From: Dendrophyllia cribrosa
Taxonomy: Eukaryota > Cnidaria > Anthozoa > Scleractinia > Dendrophylliidae
Reading direction: 5' to 3'
Length of the DNA stretch: 64,000 nt
NCBI GenBank assembly: GCA_024195265.1
Contig: JAJLRJ010000008.1
Coordinates: forward strand, 6,258,488 to 6,322,487
Numbering within the stretch: position 1 is the first letter of the stretch; every line of letters begins with the position of its first letter. A model generated the notes under the pieces. It worked only from the letters and a program-made list of their open reading frames with translations, searched no databases and had not been told where the DNA came from. Shown here piece by piece: positions 11,641-23,784 of this stretch. The translations under genes were made by a program, and so were the position numbers.

Positions 11641-12360
11641 CATACATGAACATTATATCTGTGTATCAGTTATTTTATAGCACGCGCACTCTTACTACCT
11701 CCCTTACTTACTCATTTATCCCTTTTTAATTCATGTATCACTTATTTGCTAACACACGCAATCTTAATGCTTATATAAACATTACCTGTCGTAATTCATG
11801 TTACAGTTATTTGCTAACACTAGCACTCTTGATACTTATATAAACATTGCCCCGTCGTAATTCATGTAACACGCATGCACTCTTAATACTTACGAGTTAA
11901 GACAGGATGATAATGTTTTGTATGTATCAGTTGTTTGCCAATACGTACACAATTAATTCTTATATATCCGTTATTATCTATCCTTAATTTATGTATAAGT
12001 TGTTTGTTAACACACGCAAACAAGTAATTCTTATATATACATTATTAACCCGCCTTAGTTCATATATCAGTTATTTGCTAACAAACGCACACTATTTATA
12101 CTTATAAAAAAATTGTCCCTCCCTAATTCATAATATCAGTTATTTGCTAACATGCGCACATTATTTATACTTATAAAAAAATTATCCCTCTCTAATTTAT
12201 GTATCAGTTATTTGCTAACACGCGTACACTCTTATTACTGATATAAAAATATTATTCCCTCTTAATTCATGTATCAGTTATTTTCTAAAACACGTGCACT
12301 TTCTTACTTGTTATATAAACACAGTTCATGTATGAGTTGAATTTGCTAACGCGCGCAACA
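11641..12360 (+). repeat. ~71-bp satellite array, right block
   Basis: The same unit family as 9,325-11,148 continues, with TATCAGTTATTTGCTAACA and TTATATAAACATT words, but more diverged. Confidence 0.88.
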
Positions 12361-12483
12361 TGGTGACTATCGTGAATAACGCCTATTGACTTAAAAAATG
12401 CGGTTTGGGGCAGCCTGTGGTAATGCGTACATTTTAAAGCAGCCCTTAAACAGCGCTCTTTTACAACTGAGATAATTGACTAA

Positions 12484-12729
12484 TGCCCCATTCACACCAA
12501 CGGTTAAACATGTTTAAATGTTGTTTAGTTTAACTAGGTTTTTAGCCTCTATCTTGAAAAGTTTTAAATGTATACGACTCAAACTACCTGGAATGGTTGT
12601 AAAGTCAATAAAGTTTCTTTTAGTAAAGATTTCACTCCAAATATTACCGGAGGTTAGGAGATATTTTTCTAAACCTGTTTTAAACTAAACAACATTTAAA
12701 CATGTTTAAGCGTTGGTGTGAATGAGGTA
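12484..12729. mobile_element. MITE, possibly PIF/Harbinger-like
   Basis: Inverted ends of about 55 bp start TGCCCCATTCACACCAACG on the left and TACCTCATTCACACCAACG on the inverted right. A TAA on each outer side fits a 3-bp duplication, as in PIF/Harbinger. The body is non-coding. Confidence 0.7.
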
Positions 12730-14148
12730 TAAGATTTCTTAGAAACTATCAGAAGCATGCAACAGAACAGCTAGTGGTCCATTATCCTGATCATGGGTCC
12801 ATTTTATCTGATGAGACTGCATGAAGATCCTTTCATGGAGTTTCCAAGGCGTTTTGAAGTCGCTTGAAATTTAAGCTGAAAATATATGGTAAAAATAAAT
12901 AACAATTAGACTGCAATCTCGTAGTTTTAATTTTTTTTTCGTAGCCCCGTGGTGAGAGTATTAAAATTAATGGGAGTTTCGCTGGCTGTTTTTAAGAGAA
13001 ACCCCTAAAAGGTACCTGAATTGTGTTAACCTCCCACTCGTCGCAAAAAATAATTTACTTCTACTTTCGTTTTGTGCCTTATCAATATTCCAAGCGTGCA
13101 CTCTCAGCTCAGTCTATCATTTTCCACAGAGTACGAAAAGAGGTGCGAATCTACTCAAAACCCTTTCACGTTTTCAAATCTAACCTTTTTCAATCACCGA
13201 TGTCAAAAATCTATACCTAATTTCAGATTAAAGGGCAAAACATACCCATAGATTCGAGATGACGGAATTCCAACAGCTTTCCAGAGAACAAAAATATGCA
13301 GCTGCATCATATGATGACCTCAAGACAAACCTCTTGCCATCAGCTATCCCCGGGTTCTTGTTCTTTTCCTTAATGATCAAAATTCCTCAGTCTAAGACAG
13401 AAATGCAGATTTTAATAAATTCTCCATAAAGGGTAAGGCAATATCAAATTCAGTTGAGCTCTTCTCGCCTTTGAAGTGGTCAGTAGAGTTGCATGTCCGT
13501 AGTCACGATAACTGTCAGTCTCTTGATAAAGTTTGTATGAAGTTTGTTGTTATCAAAGGCTTCCCTCTACACTCCTCTCAGATATCAACCGCAAAAAAGT
13601 AGATTTTATAGCCGATTTTCTCTCGTTTCCATCGGTGATTTTTCTAAAACTTCGCAAATTGTGAGATACAGACGTTTACATATTCTTTTTTATAGGAAAA
13701 AAATATGTAGCAGCAATTTAGTTGGATAGCTCAGGTACGAAATTGCGTGGTATTGGGAAAACCGTCTCAATGACTTTGTGTCTTCTTCACAAATGTTGTT
13801 CGTATTCATTTCCGCTAGATAGCCATTCTCTAGGTGTTGTGTTTCCATGGCAAATGACAACTCATAAATAGGGATAAAAATGTTGAAATCCTTTCTTGAA
13901 CCACTGACAATTGCAAATCAAGAAAATTGGGCGTTATTTTGTAAATTATATGCATGTGCTTTTATTAATATCCTAGGGAGCCACCTAACTTTCGTCAGCG
14001 GCCGATTCTCTGTTCTGTTTAATCTCTACTATGGATAAACCTTTTTCTGTGATGGACTTGAATGAAAGAATTAGAAAATATAAGGCGTATAATATATAAA
14101 TATATACCTTGTTGCAATTTGTATCTCATCTTAGTATCTTAGTATCGC
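12730..14148. other. No recognised gene or repeat boundary
   Basis: Short open frames near 13,023 and 13,544 have no recognisable domain, splice context or partner exons. Confidence 0.35.
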
Positions 14149-14217
14149 CATCTCCAGTCTAATAGGCTCCTGACATCCCTGAGAACTGCAAAATTAAAGC
14201 ATGGCAAAACTGTAAGA

Positions 14218-14491
14218 TTTACGGCCGCCATTAATCAACCTTGTTCCAATGCTGCGAATGGGATAAAGTGACGTCAAAGGCTCAAACATACCTCACGGGT
14301 TGAAATTATAATAACAATAAGTATTGAAATCACGCGAAAAGCAACAAAAACTTTGGACTTGTTCTTCGTGCAATTTTCTATGCTGATTGTTATTGTAATT
14401 TCAACCTGTGAGGTATGCTTGAGCCTTTGACGTCACTTTATCCCATTCGCAACCAAGCCTTGGAACAAGGTTGATTAATGGCGGCCGTAAA
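14218..14491. mobile_element. Foldback element with ~100-bp arms
   Basis: The left arm begins TTTACGGCCGCCATTAATCA and the right arm ends with its exact reverse complement. Matching continues with few mismatches for about 100 bp per arm. It is absent from the sister copy of the duplication. Confidence 0.88.
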
Positions 14492-14685
14492 TTCTCGGAC
14501 ATAAATGTTAAAATAAAATGACTTCTGATGTTCGTAATGGATTGAAATTTGGCAAAATGAGTAAGAAAGTCTAATTGTACACGAAGATGTAAAAAAATGA
14601 AAATAAAAAATTTGATCGCAGTGGCACTTTAACATTGTAATTGGCAAATCATAATTAGTTACAAATGTATTTATCTTAAATCGTA

Positions 14686-14967
14686 GAGCGGTCTTCATTT
14701 GAGTGTCGTTAAAATAAAACCAAAGTAATCACTCTGGCCAATCACAACAGACGCAGACAATCCAATGAACCAATCCGAGCTTGAAGTAAATACATGTAGC
14801 TGGCGACAAGCGCGGAAAAACGCGTGCAAGCAAGTCAGAATTGGTTTGGGTTTTACCTCTGATTGGTTGAAAAAGTGGCGTGAGATATTTTAAGCAATTA
14901 CAAAGCGCAGCAATGCAAAATCGAAGCAATAGCAAAATTACTTTCGATACTCAATTGAAAACCACTC
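14686..14967 (+). mobile_element. CCAAT/E2F-motif MITE, copy A
   Basis: The inverted ends read GAGCGGTCTTCATTTGAG on the left and GAGTGGTTTTCAATTGAG inverted on the right. The ~280-bp body carries several CCAAT or ATTGG boxes and a CAAGCGCGGAAAAACGC core. Copy B at 15,533 lies in the duplicated segment and copy C at 61,500 is inverted and independent. Confidence 0.8.
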
Positions 14968-15382
14968 TGTCACTTTTCCTTTGTTAATCGTAAAAATCCA
15001 AACTTTTTTTATTTGCATCGTGTGTTAAGCGATGGATTGTTGATAGACTTGAGACCAACTATCTTTATACAGGAGCCTTCTGTTTTCAATCCATAATTAC
15101 CTTCCATTCTCTACAAATAAAACTGTTTACGAGACAAAAGAGCATTAGTTAAATAAAACAGTATTTTCTAATCAGTGTAACTAATTATGAAGAGGCATGG
15201 AAGTGGTTATAATGTGTGCTTAAAATTATCGCGCGCGTGTTGCGTGTATGTGTTTGCGTAGTTACAGGTGTCGCGCACACACAGTCTCTCCCTCACTCAC
15301 TCAAAGAAAAAAATAGAATGTATATATACCTAGCTGTAATTATTATCTCGCCATTGGCTTTCCTTTGAAGTGGTTTTGTCAG

Positions 15383-16105
15383 CATCTCCAGTCAAATAGG
15401 CTCTTGGCATCCCTGAGAACTGCAAGATTAAAATATTGCAAAACTGTCACAGTAATATTTTAATTGGAAAATATCAGTTACAACCTTATTTTTCTTACTC
15501 GCACCTTGCGTCCCAAGTTAATGTGATGTCTTAGAACAGTCTTCACTTGAGTGTCGTAAAGCTAAAACCAAAGTAATTACTCTGGCCAATCACAACAGAC
15601 ACAAACAATCCAATGAACCAATCAGAACTCGAAGCAAATACATCAAGCGTCAAGCGCGGGAAAACGCATGCGAGTAAGTCATGCGGTTTTGGTTTTACCT
15701 CTGATTGGTTGAAAACGTGAAGCAATATTTTTAGCCAATCACAATGCGCAGTAATGCAAAAACCAAAGCAATAGCAAAATTACTTTCAATACTCAATTGT
15801 AAACCGCACTATTATTTTTCCTTTCTTAATCGTAAAAAAATCTACAGGTTTTCCAAGACTTACCTGTTATTTAGTTGCCTTGTGTATTAAGCGGTGGATT
15901 GTTGATAGACTTGAGACCCATTTTCTTCATAAGCCACCTGTCTTCAATCAATAATAACCTGCAATTCTCTTCAAATGAAACTGTCGTTAGTAAATCACAC
16001 AGACGTTTCTAATCAGAATAATTATCGAGCATGTAAGTGGCTATAATATGGGCTTAAAAGTTATCGCGCACGTGTTGCGTGTATGTGCTTGCGCAGTTGC
16101 ACACA
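15383..16105 (+). repeat. Segmental duplication, unit 2
   Basis: This diverged tandem copy of 14,149-15,290 keeps the same order of landmarks but lacks the foldback insertion. Confidence 0.8.
15533..15810 (+). mobile_element. CCAAT/E2F-motif MITE, copy B
   Basis: Same family as copy A, with CAAGCGCGGGAAAACGC at about 15,652 (TTTTCCCGCGC on the other strand, an excellent E2F-type site). Flanking CCAAT boxes include CCAATCACAACAGAC and GATTGGTTG. Confidence 0.8.

Positions 16106-16106
<1 letters not shown>

Positions 16107-16143
<37 letters not shown>
16107..16143 (+). repeat. (CT)n microsatellite, tail of the adjacent LINE
   Basis: A run of CT repeats lies where the 3' end of the minus-strand LINE remnant should be, so on the element's strand it is a (GA)n tail. 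Confidence 0.9.
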
Positions 16144-16145
<2 letters not shown>

Positions 16146-16146
<1 letters not shown>

Positions 16147-16378
16147 GATCATCGTCATCAATATCTTCTCTCTTCTTGTGAAGAATAGCGCCATCAATCC
16201 ACCTCCTCCAAGTTGCTCTGTCTCTGGTTGCAGTCTCTGCTTCTTTTCGGGTTCTAAACCTTAACTGTGTCCTTTCTTTATCGATGATTCTCCGCCAGGT
16301 CTCTCTTGGCCGTCCCCTCTTATGCTTGCCTTCGGGTGCCCATGCTAGTATGATCTTGGGGTTCTTGTCAGGTGACAT
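16146..16378 (-). mobile_element. RTE-type LINE C-terminal remnant
   Basis: The minus strand encodes WAPEGKHKRGRPRETWRR followed by KEAETATRDRATWRRWIDGA. The GRP.ETWRR..E..R....R..A..RA.WR pattern is the conserved tail of RTE-like non-LTR retrotransposon proteins. Only this last ~75-residue part remains. Confidence 0.85.
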
Positions 16379-16745
16379 TAGAGAGCTTAAGCAACGACGA
16401 CGGCAACGCCAACGTCACTTGAAAAAGAGGATTCGCGCTTTTTTAAACTACTTTGCAGTTGTTCCAATTTGTTTAGTTTGTCTCATTTGTCTGGATTGTC
16501 TAGGAGCTAAATTTGAAGTAATGGCCTACCACTTCAAATGGAGAAAGGAAAATTAACCGTCGCGTGTTCACGTTCTCCACAAAACCTTAATTTTGATCAT
16601 TTGACGTTGTTGTTTTTCAGAGAACGGCAACGAAATGTACAGTAAAGTACAACGCACGTGCAGAGGCATTGTTTTCGCTCATTCAACCTATTATTTTGTG
16701 CCGTTCTCGCTGCCGTCACCGTTGTGGTTGCTTAAACTCCCTATT
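16378..16745. mobile_element. MITE with GC-rich inverted ends
   Basis: The left end GAGAGCTTAAGCAACGACGA and the inverted right end GGGAGTTTAAGCAACCACAA match over about 45 bp with mismatches. The interior has no coding frame. The target duplication is unresolved. Confidence 0.65.
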
Positions 16746-17884
16746 TTCATATCGCCTGTATCTTACTTGTTCATAAATTGACCTTGTGTCAGATCTTTCT
16801 CCATACTCTATTACTGACCATCATCGGCCAGTTAACCTTCAGGATTCTCCTTATGCATGAAAATGACGATGAAAGTAAATGGGTTGTTCAGTGCGAGGAT
16901 GAAAACGGATTACATAAGATCGCGTTATTCGCATTATGAGCCAATGGGCGTTTAATTATGGTCAACCATTTCAAGGCCTGTGGCAAACACCTTTTTTCTT
17001 CAAGGTGAATCGATACAAATTCTATCCCACAATATATCATTTTCAAACTGTTAATGAGTGTACTTCATATATTATTATATATTTCATATATTATTATACG
17101 TGTTAGGTTTATCCCAAAACTGTAGCTTATTTTGCTGCCATCAGTGCATAGATTAATGTCATGTCTTTGAGTATAGATGTATTCGGAAGTTATAGGGGTA
17201 GACAACTATATTATATATAAAGGGAGGGGATAATATTATGCTTTAATTAAATAAACGGATCAAATTTTGTTTCTGGGCAACCGAGTTTGATTCATACAAA
17301 CCGAGTACGAATTACAGATCGAACACGAATAGAACCCAATCGAGCACGGGTTACTGTGTACGAGTTGGATGAACGAACACGTACCCGTGTGCAGATAATC
17401 GTATCGACATGGATTGCAAGCCCAAGATGATAAATGCTAGGTATTTAAATGTTTCGAGTGGTATACCGTAAAATATTCCACGAGTGACTTGATTTTTCTT
17501 AGTATACACAGGAGCCTTTTGTCTCATGTGTAAACAAAGAAAAATCAACTCACGAGTACCTCGTACCTTTATAACTTTGGTACCACAGTTTTTTGACAAT
17601 TTTTGGTTATGGTTGCAATGCCAGTTGCAAGTTTACGATCAATTTCTGAATTATCCGAAGTTTATCGAAGACTTCCAACAATTTACCGTAGGTGTTACGA
17701 AAATGTCCGATCATGGTGCGAAGGTGATGTGTTCGGTCATATTTTGCCGAAGATTACCGAAGACTTCGAAGAATAGCGAGGAAGATACGAATAAAAGATA
17801 TTTCGATTATAGCCTACTAAAATTTCTAGTTCAGAACACTAACTAGTTGAATTTACGACGCCGCTAAACTCACTGCACGTAAAG
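16746..17884. other. No recognised gene
   Basis: A loose series of CGAGTACGA / CGAACACGA words occurs at 17,280-17,390 but not as a regular array. Confidence 0.35.
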
Positions 17885-18145
17885 TTGGCTTTGATCATCT
17901 TTGATCTCCATCAATGGTGTGACAAAAGTTGAGCGACACAGGCATCAAATGTGATCAAAGGTTCTACAGTAATTTTGACTTTGCTTTTGACATTCTTTTG
18001 ACGCGTGTCAAAAGTGTTAGACATTTGTTGCACGTCACAGACGAATCAAAGGTACCTTTGTGCAAGACAAAGCAACATTTGACAGCACCTTTACTATACC
18101 TTCGATAAGCGTACTAAGCGTCAAAGATGCACAGTGTCAAAGGTG
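17885..18145. promoter_or_regulatory. Cluster of TCF/LEF-like CTTTGATC words
   Basis: CTTTGATC occurs at 17,889 and 17,899 on the plus strand. GATCAAAG occurs at 17,953, ATCAAAGG at 18,045 and GTCAAAG words at 18,120 and 18,136. The TCF/LEF consensus is CTTTGWW. No adjacent gene is identified, so function is speculative. Confidence 0.25.
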
Positions 18146-18429
18146 CACTAACTTTGACTTAAATCAGACGGACTTTGCCATCTTTAACATACGGCAAAGG
18201 TTTATGGTAATGAAAATTAAAGATGTAGGATGTAAAAACCGTGTTCAGAAGTTACTAAACCGAAATGCTGCGTCACCGAGGCATATGCGATATTTGTATC
18301 GTATCGAATGCGAAAAAGCGAGGCAGAGAACGTGAACTCCCGAGATGCGCATTGAAGTCTGCGTAATGTATAGTTTTGGATCAGTCTTGAAACCGTGACG
18401 TTCAGTTAAGCTTCGTAATAAAATCGCAT

Positions 18430-19018
18430 TATTGAATGCCCTAGAAACACTAATTCAATCAAGTCGAGTTCCTCGGGCTACATAATAGCACGCCAAAGTT
18501 TACGGTCCACCAAACAAGTCAAAGCAGATCTTTGTATGTAAGGGCCTGTCCCCCTGGGTCGGTTCCCAGACAACCAAGTGACTAGCAACCTGAGCTCAGG
18601 GTGACCGTATGCAGTGTCCAGCCAGTCGGAATCTCTTGATCTTCTGATGTTGACGGAAAGACTAGGCAGATCGCCATAGATGACTTTGTTTTTGACCCAA
18701 TCCTTTCATGAGAAATTGAGGCTTATCCTGAGCATGCGAGTGTAGCAGCCGTCAAGCCGAATCTCTTGCTCTACTGTGAGCCGCCATGACTCCGAGCCAA
18801 AGAGTAGAATGAGTTCTTCAGGAATGGTGGATTTTCAGATGTTCTTGAGGTCGTGGAGAGCTCTCCAAACTTGTGCTTTCTTCGCCCGGATGTCTTTCTC
18901 AGTGGAGCTGACATAAATTCCTTTTTGGAAGCGAGTGATAATCCATCTTTGGTGGTGATCTTGACTTCCTCCTTGATGTTGAAGCTCATGACCTCTGTTT
19001 TCTTAGCATTGAACTAAG
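18430..19018 (-). mobile_element. Decayed RTE-like reverse transcriptase
   Basis: Reading minus, KKTEVMSFNIKEEVKITTKD is followed after a frame change by EKDIRAKKAQVWRALHDLKN, then IPEELILLFGSE, KVIYGDLPSLSV and a decayed arginine-rich tail. This is the palm-to-C-terminal part of a non-LTR reverse transcriptase. Several stops and shifts make it non-functional. Confidence 0.82.
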
Positions 19019-20542
19019 TAAACAGGGATTATCATGAAGCAATGATAATATTAACAAATAACAATACTTACTAGCTAATAATAAGAGAACCTTGAACACT
19101 ACAATAATCATATTGAAAAAATCTTAAGAGTTAGAGAAAGCGAAAATACGTGGTCAAGGGTATTGGAGAAAGTTAGCAAGCACAAGCACTTAGCTCAAAA
19201 AGCTGAATATTAGGCTTTATAAAAAGTAAAACTCAAGAGGTTGTTCAAAACGTCGACAAGTAAGCTATATATAGTGTAGATTCACGTGAAGCATCATGAT
19301 ACTAAAACAGAAAGAACCAAACAACACGCCACCTATTCTTCTACATCCGGCGCCACGTGACCTTTTGGGGGACATCCCACTTCAGAAATGATCTTGCGGG
19401 CATGTACTAAAACATTGAGGAACAACAGAGTATGGTAGCACCAGGAATAAAAGAACATGGAGCACCTGAACAGCCGAGAACACCTAAACTAGGGCTAGGT
19501 AGCTGTTTAGCTTGTGGTTAAGGTTAGGGTGATCCGTTATATATAGTATTCCGGAGTGTTCTGGTGTTCCGGTGTCCTTGTCTCTCCCGGAGTTCCAATA
19601 TTTCTGACTCTGATTAGAGGCGCGCGTCATATCATTGTCAGTTTATGAGACAGATGAGATTAGCCAGCATGTATCAAGGCTTCTCTGATTCATCTTAGCT
19701 CGAGTTATTACAATCCCATGATCAACAATTGGAGGCACTCTTCTTCATGAGATGTCCTTACAACCACTGCATTGACCAACTGCGCCCTACTAAGAATAAC
19801 AACAACAGCAAATTCGATTACAAGGGTAGTAAACCATGTATACTAAAGCATTTTTCCTTGCGATCTTGTTTTAAAGTTCCTAGAGTTTACAATTGAGAAC
19901 TGTACAAATCATCGCTCCTCATTTTTGAAACATGCAACCCAGCCGAGTAAATAACGCCTTCCAAAACAGTTTGTGTTTTTCCAAAACTTGTTTTTTAAAC
20001 ATAAATATGCTTCTTTTGACAGCATGTATTTTTTTTATACTGATTTTATGCCATTTTTGCAGACATTTATTAATATTTAATTAAAATCGTTCAAAATAAG
20101 GTTAGAAAAAAATATGCAGTAAAATGAGACACCATTTGAGAATATAATTGCTGCGGAACGAGCGCAGCGAGTGAGCAGCAACATAATCAGGATTTAAGAG
20201 AAATATATGAGAAAAAAATATAAGCTAGGAAAAATCTCGAATTGATCGCTTTTTACCAGAATTCACTGCGCCACGAACACATTTTGGGCCAGAATGCACT
20301 GCGCCACGAACAGAAGCCTCACTTGCTGCTTCAAGCTGTTGGCTGCGAGATTTGTAATATTTTGGTCCAACATGTCCCAGTCGAAATCGGAACTGAAGTG
20401 TCGAAGACTACCGCGAGTTGAGCGAGGACTGTGAGGCATGGTGATAGGACCGTTGGATAGCAAAGATTTTCGAAGATTGTACGGAATAAAAGACAAATTT
20501 ATTTTGAAATCACTCCGACAGCGGTCGATGAGACTGAATTGA
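19019..20542. other. No recognised gene
   Basis: AT-rich, with only short open frames. No terminal inverted repeats were found. Confidence 0.35.
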
Positions 20543-20902
20543 GCTGAGCCAGGAGCCCATTACCCGGAGCGTGCAACTACCATAAATTCGTGCAACGGCG
20601 TTTTTACAAGTAGGTTTATTTTTAGATAAGCCTTTCCCGCGAATTGGTTTCGGAAAGCCAATCACAAGCAATTACATAATTAATAACAATTCACATGTTC
20701 ACTTCCTGTGTGGCGAATGTCTGATTTCCAGTCGCTATGTGAATATGTGAATGTTATTAATTATGCAATTGCTTGTGATTGGCTTTCCGAAACCAATTCA
20801 CGGGAAAGGCTTTTCTAAAAATAAACCTAGTTGTAAAAACGCCGTTTCACAGGCGCAGTATGGAAGTTGCACGCTCCGGGATTATGGGCTCCTGGCTGAG
20901 CG
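20543..20902. mobile_element. Foldback element with ~150-bp arms
   Basis: The left arm begins GCTGAGCCAGGAGCCCATTA and the inverted right arm GCTCAGCCAGGAGCCCATAA. The arms stay similar through GGCTTTCCGAAACCAATTC to a ~50-bp centre. No coding capacity. Confidence 0.85.
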
Positions 20903-21285
20903 CGTGGGGACGCGAAACCTGAGCTGAGCGCGTGGAGACGCGAACACGATACGGCTGGCTAGTAACGCAACATACTCATTATCAATAATTAGCCTATATT
21001 TTCACGCCTTCCTCGTGGTGAACGCGTCCTTTGCTCAACCATATTCTACAGATATTGCAAAAACTTGATGCGTGAATTACAAAACAAAATTAGTCTTATC
21101 AGCTGGCGTTTTCGTCGATTCATCCCGGTTACATTTGCTTTGCTTCCCCTCAAAAAACGAAAGAGAAGATTCTGTAATACCAGCGAGACAATAAAACAGC
21201 ATTATTACAACAAATTTACCGCAGCAATTACTATCTTTTGGATACACTAGTTCATTAGTTATATTTTTCTTTGACTAGTTGCTCA

Positions 21286-21460
21286 ATAAATTCTGCACCC
21301 CGAAACCGAGTCAACCGACCAGTGCCGAAGAAATTCTACACCCCCAAACCGACCGGTGCCGCAGAAATTCTGCACCCCCAAAACGACCAGTGCCACAGAA
21401 ATTCTGCACCCCCAAACCAACCGGTGCCGCAGAAATTCTGCACCCCCAAACCGACTGGTG
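21286..21460 (+). repeat. 34-bp minisatellite, ~5 copies
   Basis: The unit contains GTGCCGCAGAAATTCTGCAC followed by CCCCAAACCGACC. The overlapping open frames in three phases are by-products of the 34-bp period. Confidence 0.9.
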
Positions 21461-22571
21461 TATCATGTTTGAACCATTCCACCAGATTTTCACATTTTGA
21501 GATGTTAGTTATATAGTTGTAGTGAAAACAATGTTAATTTTGTAAAAATATATTTGTTATTATAAGCACACCAAGAAAATAGTTAACTTTTATGTGTCAA
21601 AAAAAGAAGTTAATAAATGCAAAGTAATATTGAAGTAAAAATGCATTTCCAAAAAACACTTTTTGAGAGTAAAACAGTCATTTTTGTTGTAGAATTATGT
21701 CGAATTGAGTCAAAAGGGCAATATTTTGCTGACACCAACTGAGATATAGCTATAAAAGATGCAAATTATGCGGTAATATGCGTTTTGGAAAAACACAAAA
21801 TATTTTGGAAGGCGTTAAATAAAGAAAAGCAAATAACGTCAGTAAAGTAATACTAAATAGTTACCACTGACGAATCCATGACCCTCATCTAAATCAGAAA
21901 AAAGTACAAATTATCAAAAACCAAGCAATGTAACTTAGTAGCCTGTGTAGCAGGTGCCTGTTTTGAAAAAGGTCGTAAATGATCGGCGCTTTGCAAGGAC
22001 TAACGCGACAACATTACGCGTATTCTGCAATTAAATCCAACCTAATTTTGGATCTGTCCCAATAAAAACCAAAGAAAAGCGTACGATACCACGACCATAA
22101 AATGTCTTCGACGAACTTTATCTTTTTCTTGCTGTTCTACTTTGTCATTCACAGTCCAAAGGGCAGAGCCAAGATTGTAGAAGATGGTGGTTTCTGGCTT
22201 ACAGAGGTGTTCGTTAGAGGAGATTGGCGCTTGTAGAATGTCCTCAGTCTATTCTCTGAAAACGGGATCATGACAAGAGGAAATTAGATGAGTACTACCA
22301 AATTACTATTTCAGCGGCAACTTTATTTAGCGAGTTTAGAGTTTTATTGATATCGCTTTTTAGATACTTCCTAAATTTATAAATTTGTTGAAAATTGAAT
22401 AAACTTCTTCACTGAAATGTACGTACATAAACAAACTCTTTCGAGCGTTTTTATTAAAAGAACCTAAATTTGTTGAGATTAAGCTTTTTTATTCAAAACA
22501 ACCTCTATGTCGTCAAAAATGACGGAAATTATTTCTAAGTTTTACAACTATATGCATACTACAAGGTACAA
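21461..22571. other. No recognised gene
   Basis: A moderately GC-rich stretch at 22,100-22,260 was read on both strands without a convincing exon. Confidence 0.35.
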
Positions 22572-22642
22572 AGAACAATAGATTTTGCTCATTTGCATTA
22601 GATTCTGCACATGTGAAGTTCGACGTTTGAACCGGGCCTTAG
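22572..22642 (+). repeat. Half-copy of the 24.8-kb hairpin element
   Basis: TTAGATTCTGCACATGTGAA and GTTCGACGTTTG match the right half of the palindromic element at 24,808-24,933 in the same orientation. Confidence 0.7.
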
Positions 22643-23504
22643 ATATAACAACAACTGGCTTTTAAAAACGCGCGAAAATCAAATAACTTTTGCAACCGTT
22701 AGCATTTTAACAGGGTTCAACTTTATGTAAACCGCATCTTATTTTTGATCTACGTCAGTGCGCTCAAAAATTACACGACGGTGGAAATATACCACTAACT
22801 AAAGTTGAAAATAACATTACCTTAGCTGTTATATGCCAAAGTTGTTATAAAAGTATTAAGTCGCCATGAATTCAATGAATTTTCCTTATTATATCACGTC
22901 TTTGATGGTCTTTCTCCTTCAATAATTTTGTACACTACTTCTAAACCGTTCACGCTTTAACGCAGCTCTGGAGGCTGGGAACTTTCTTTCTGGTCGTGTA
23001 AACCCTACAAAATGTAAATAAAACTAATTTTAGAACAAATATTAACATTCAAAAGCTTGACCCGTGAACGGCCGCAAAGATTGTTATTTGGTAAGTTCTT
23101 ACCTTGTATCACGAAAAATATGCCTCCGAGGTAAATTGTTATCCTTTTCTTCTTTAGTGAACTGTGTGTAATACTTCTAGTAAAGTTATCACAACTTGTT
23201 AAGCAATAATTTCCTTAAATTTTGAATAGGCATATAGACGAGTTTGTGAAGTTTGGACTGAACAGTGATAAAAAATTATGCAAAATTAGGCGCGAATTTC
23301 TTGCGCTGGCTCGACGGCTTGCGCAACGCTTTCTTTTTTCTGATTGGTTGGACGAAATTACGGCGTCTTCGCCGGCATATTGGTTGAATGTTGAAGTACT
23401 GTTATTTTCTCTTAAAGTTATGAAAAATGGTCTTTTGGGAATTGAATCGATAATTTTTCTTGGACGAATTGATTTATTTTATGACAATGAGATTTTTTCG
23501 ACCA
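22643..23504. other. No recognised gene
   Basis: A 171-codon open frame begins at 23,222 in this stretch but runs into the foldback MITE at 23,505. It has no recognised domain. Confidence 0.35.
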
Positions 23505-23784
23505 TAAAGGTGATGGGACATGGGACAATTCTTAACGCAACAATGTTGGGTAAAAAGTCCGCACCGCACCACAGCGCACGGACGATTTTTAACGCAATAT
23601 TTTGTTGCGGCAACATGTTGCAAGGTTTTGAAAGTGGTTTAAAAGCTTGCAACATGTTACCGCAACAAATTGTTGCGTTAAAAATCGTCTCTCGTGTTGT
23701 GCTACACGGCGCGATTTTTAACGAAATGTTGGTTTAAAAATTAATGGTCGTTTAAAATCGTTTCATGTTTTTAACATCACCTTG
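23505..23784. mobile_element. Foldback MITE
   Basis: The inner arms AACGCAATATTTTGTTGCGG and GCAACAAATTGTTGCGTTAA pair around TTGCAACATGTTGC-type words. The outer ends AAGGTGATGGGACATG and CATCACCTT close the structure. Confidence 0.7.

Larger units (their letters stand above)
14149..15290 (+). repeat. Segmental duplication, unit 1
   Basis: Landmarks in order are CATCTCCAGTCTAATAGGCT (14,149), a CCAAT-rich MITE (14,686), TGTTGATAGACTTGAGACCA (about 15,038) and GTGTTGCGTGTATGTG (about 15,236). All recur in order in unit 2 at 15,383-16,105. Unit 1 is longer mainly because a foldback element (14,218-14,491) inserted in it. Confidence 0.8.

Noticed and set aside
9325..12360. CRISPR-like array
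   Set aside because: Regular units without unique spacers; this is an ordinary tandem satellite in a eukaryotic genome.
23222..23737. 171-codon plus-strand frame
   Set aside because: Its second half runs through a foldback MITE and it has no recognised domain; probably chance.
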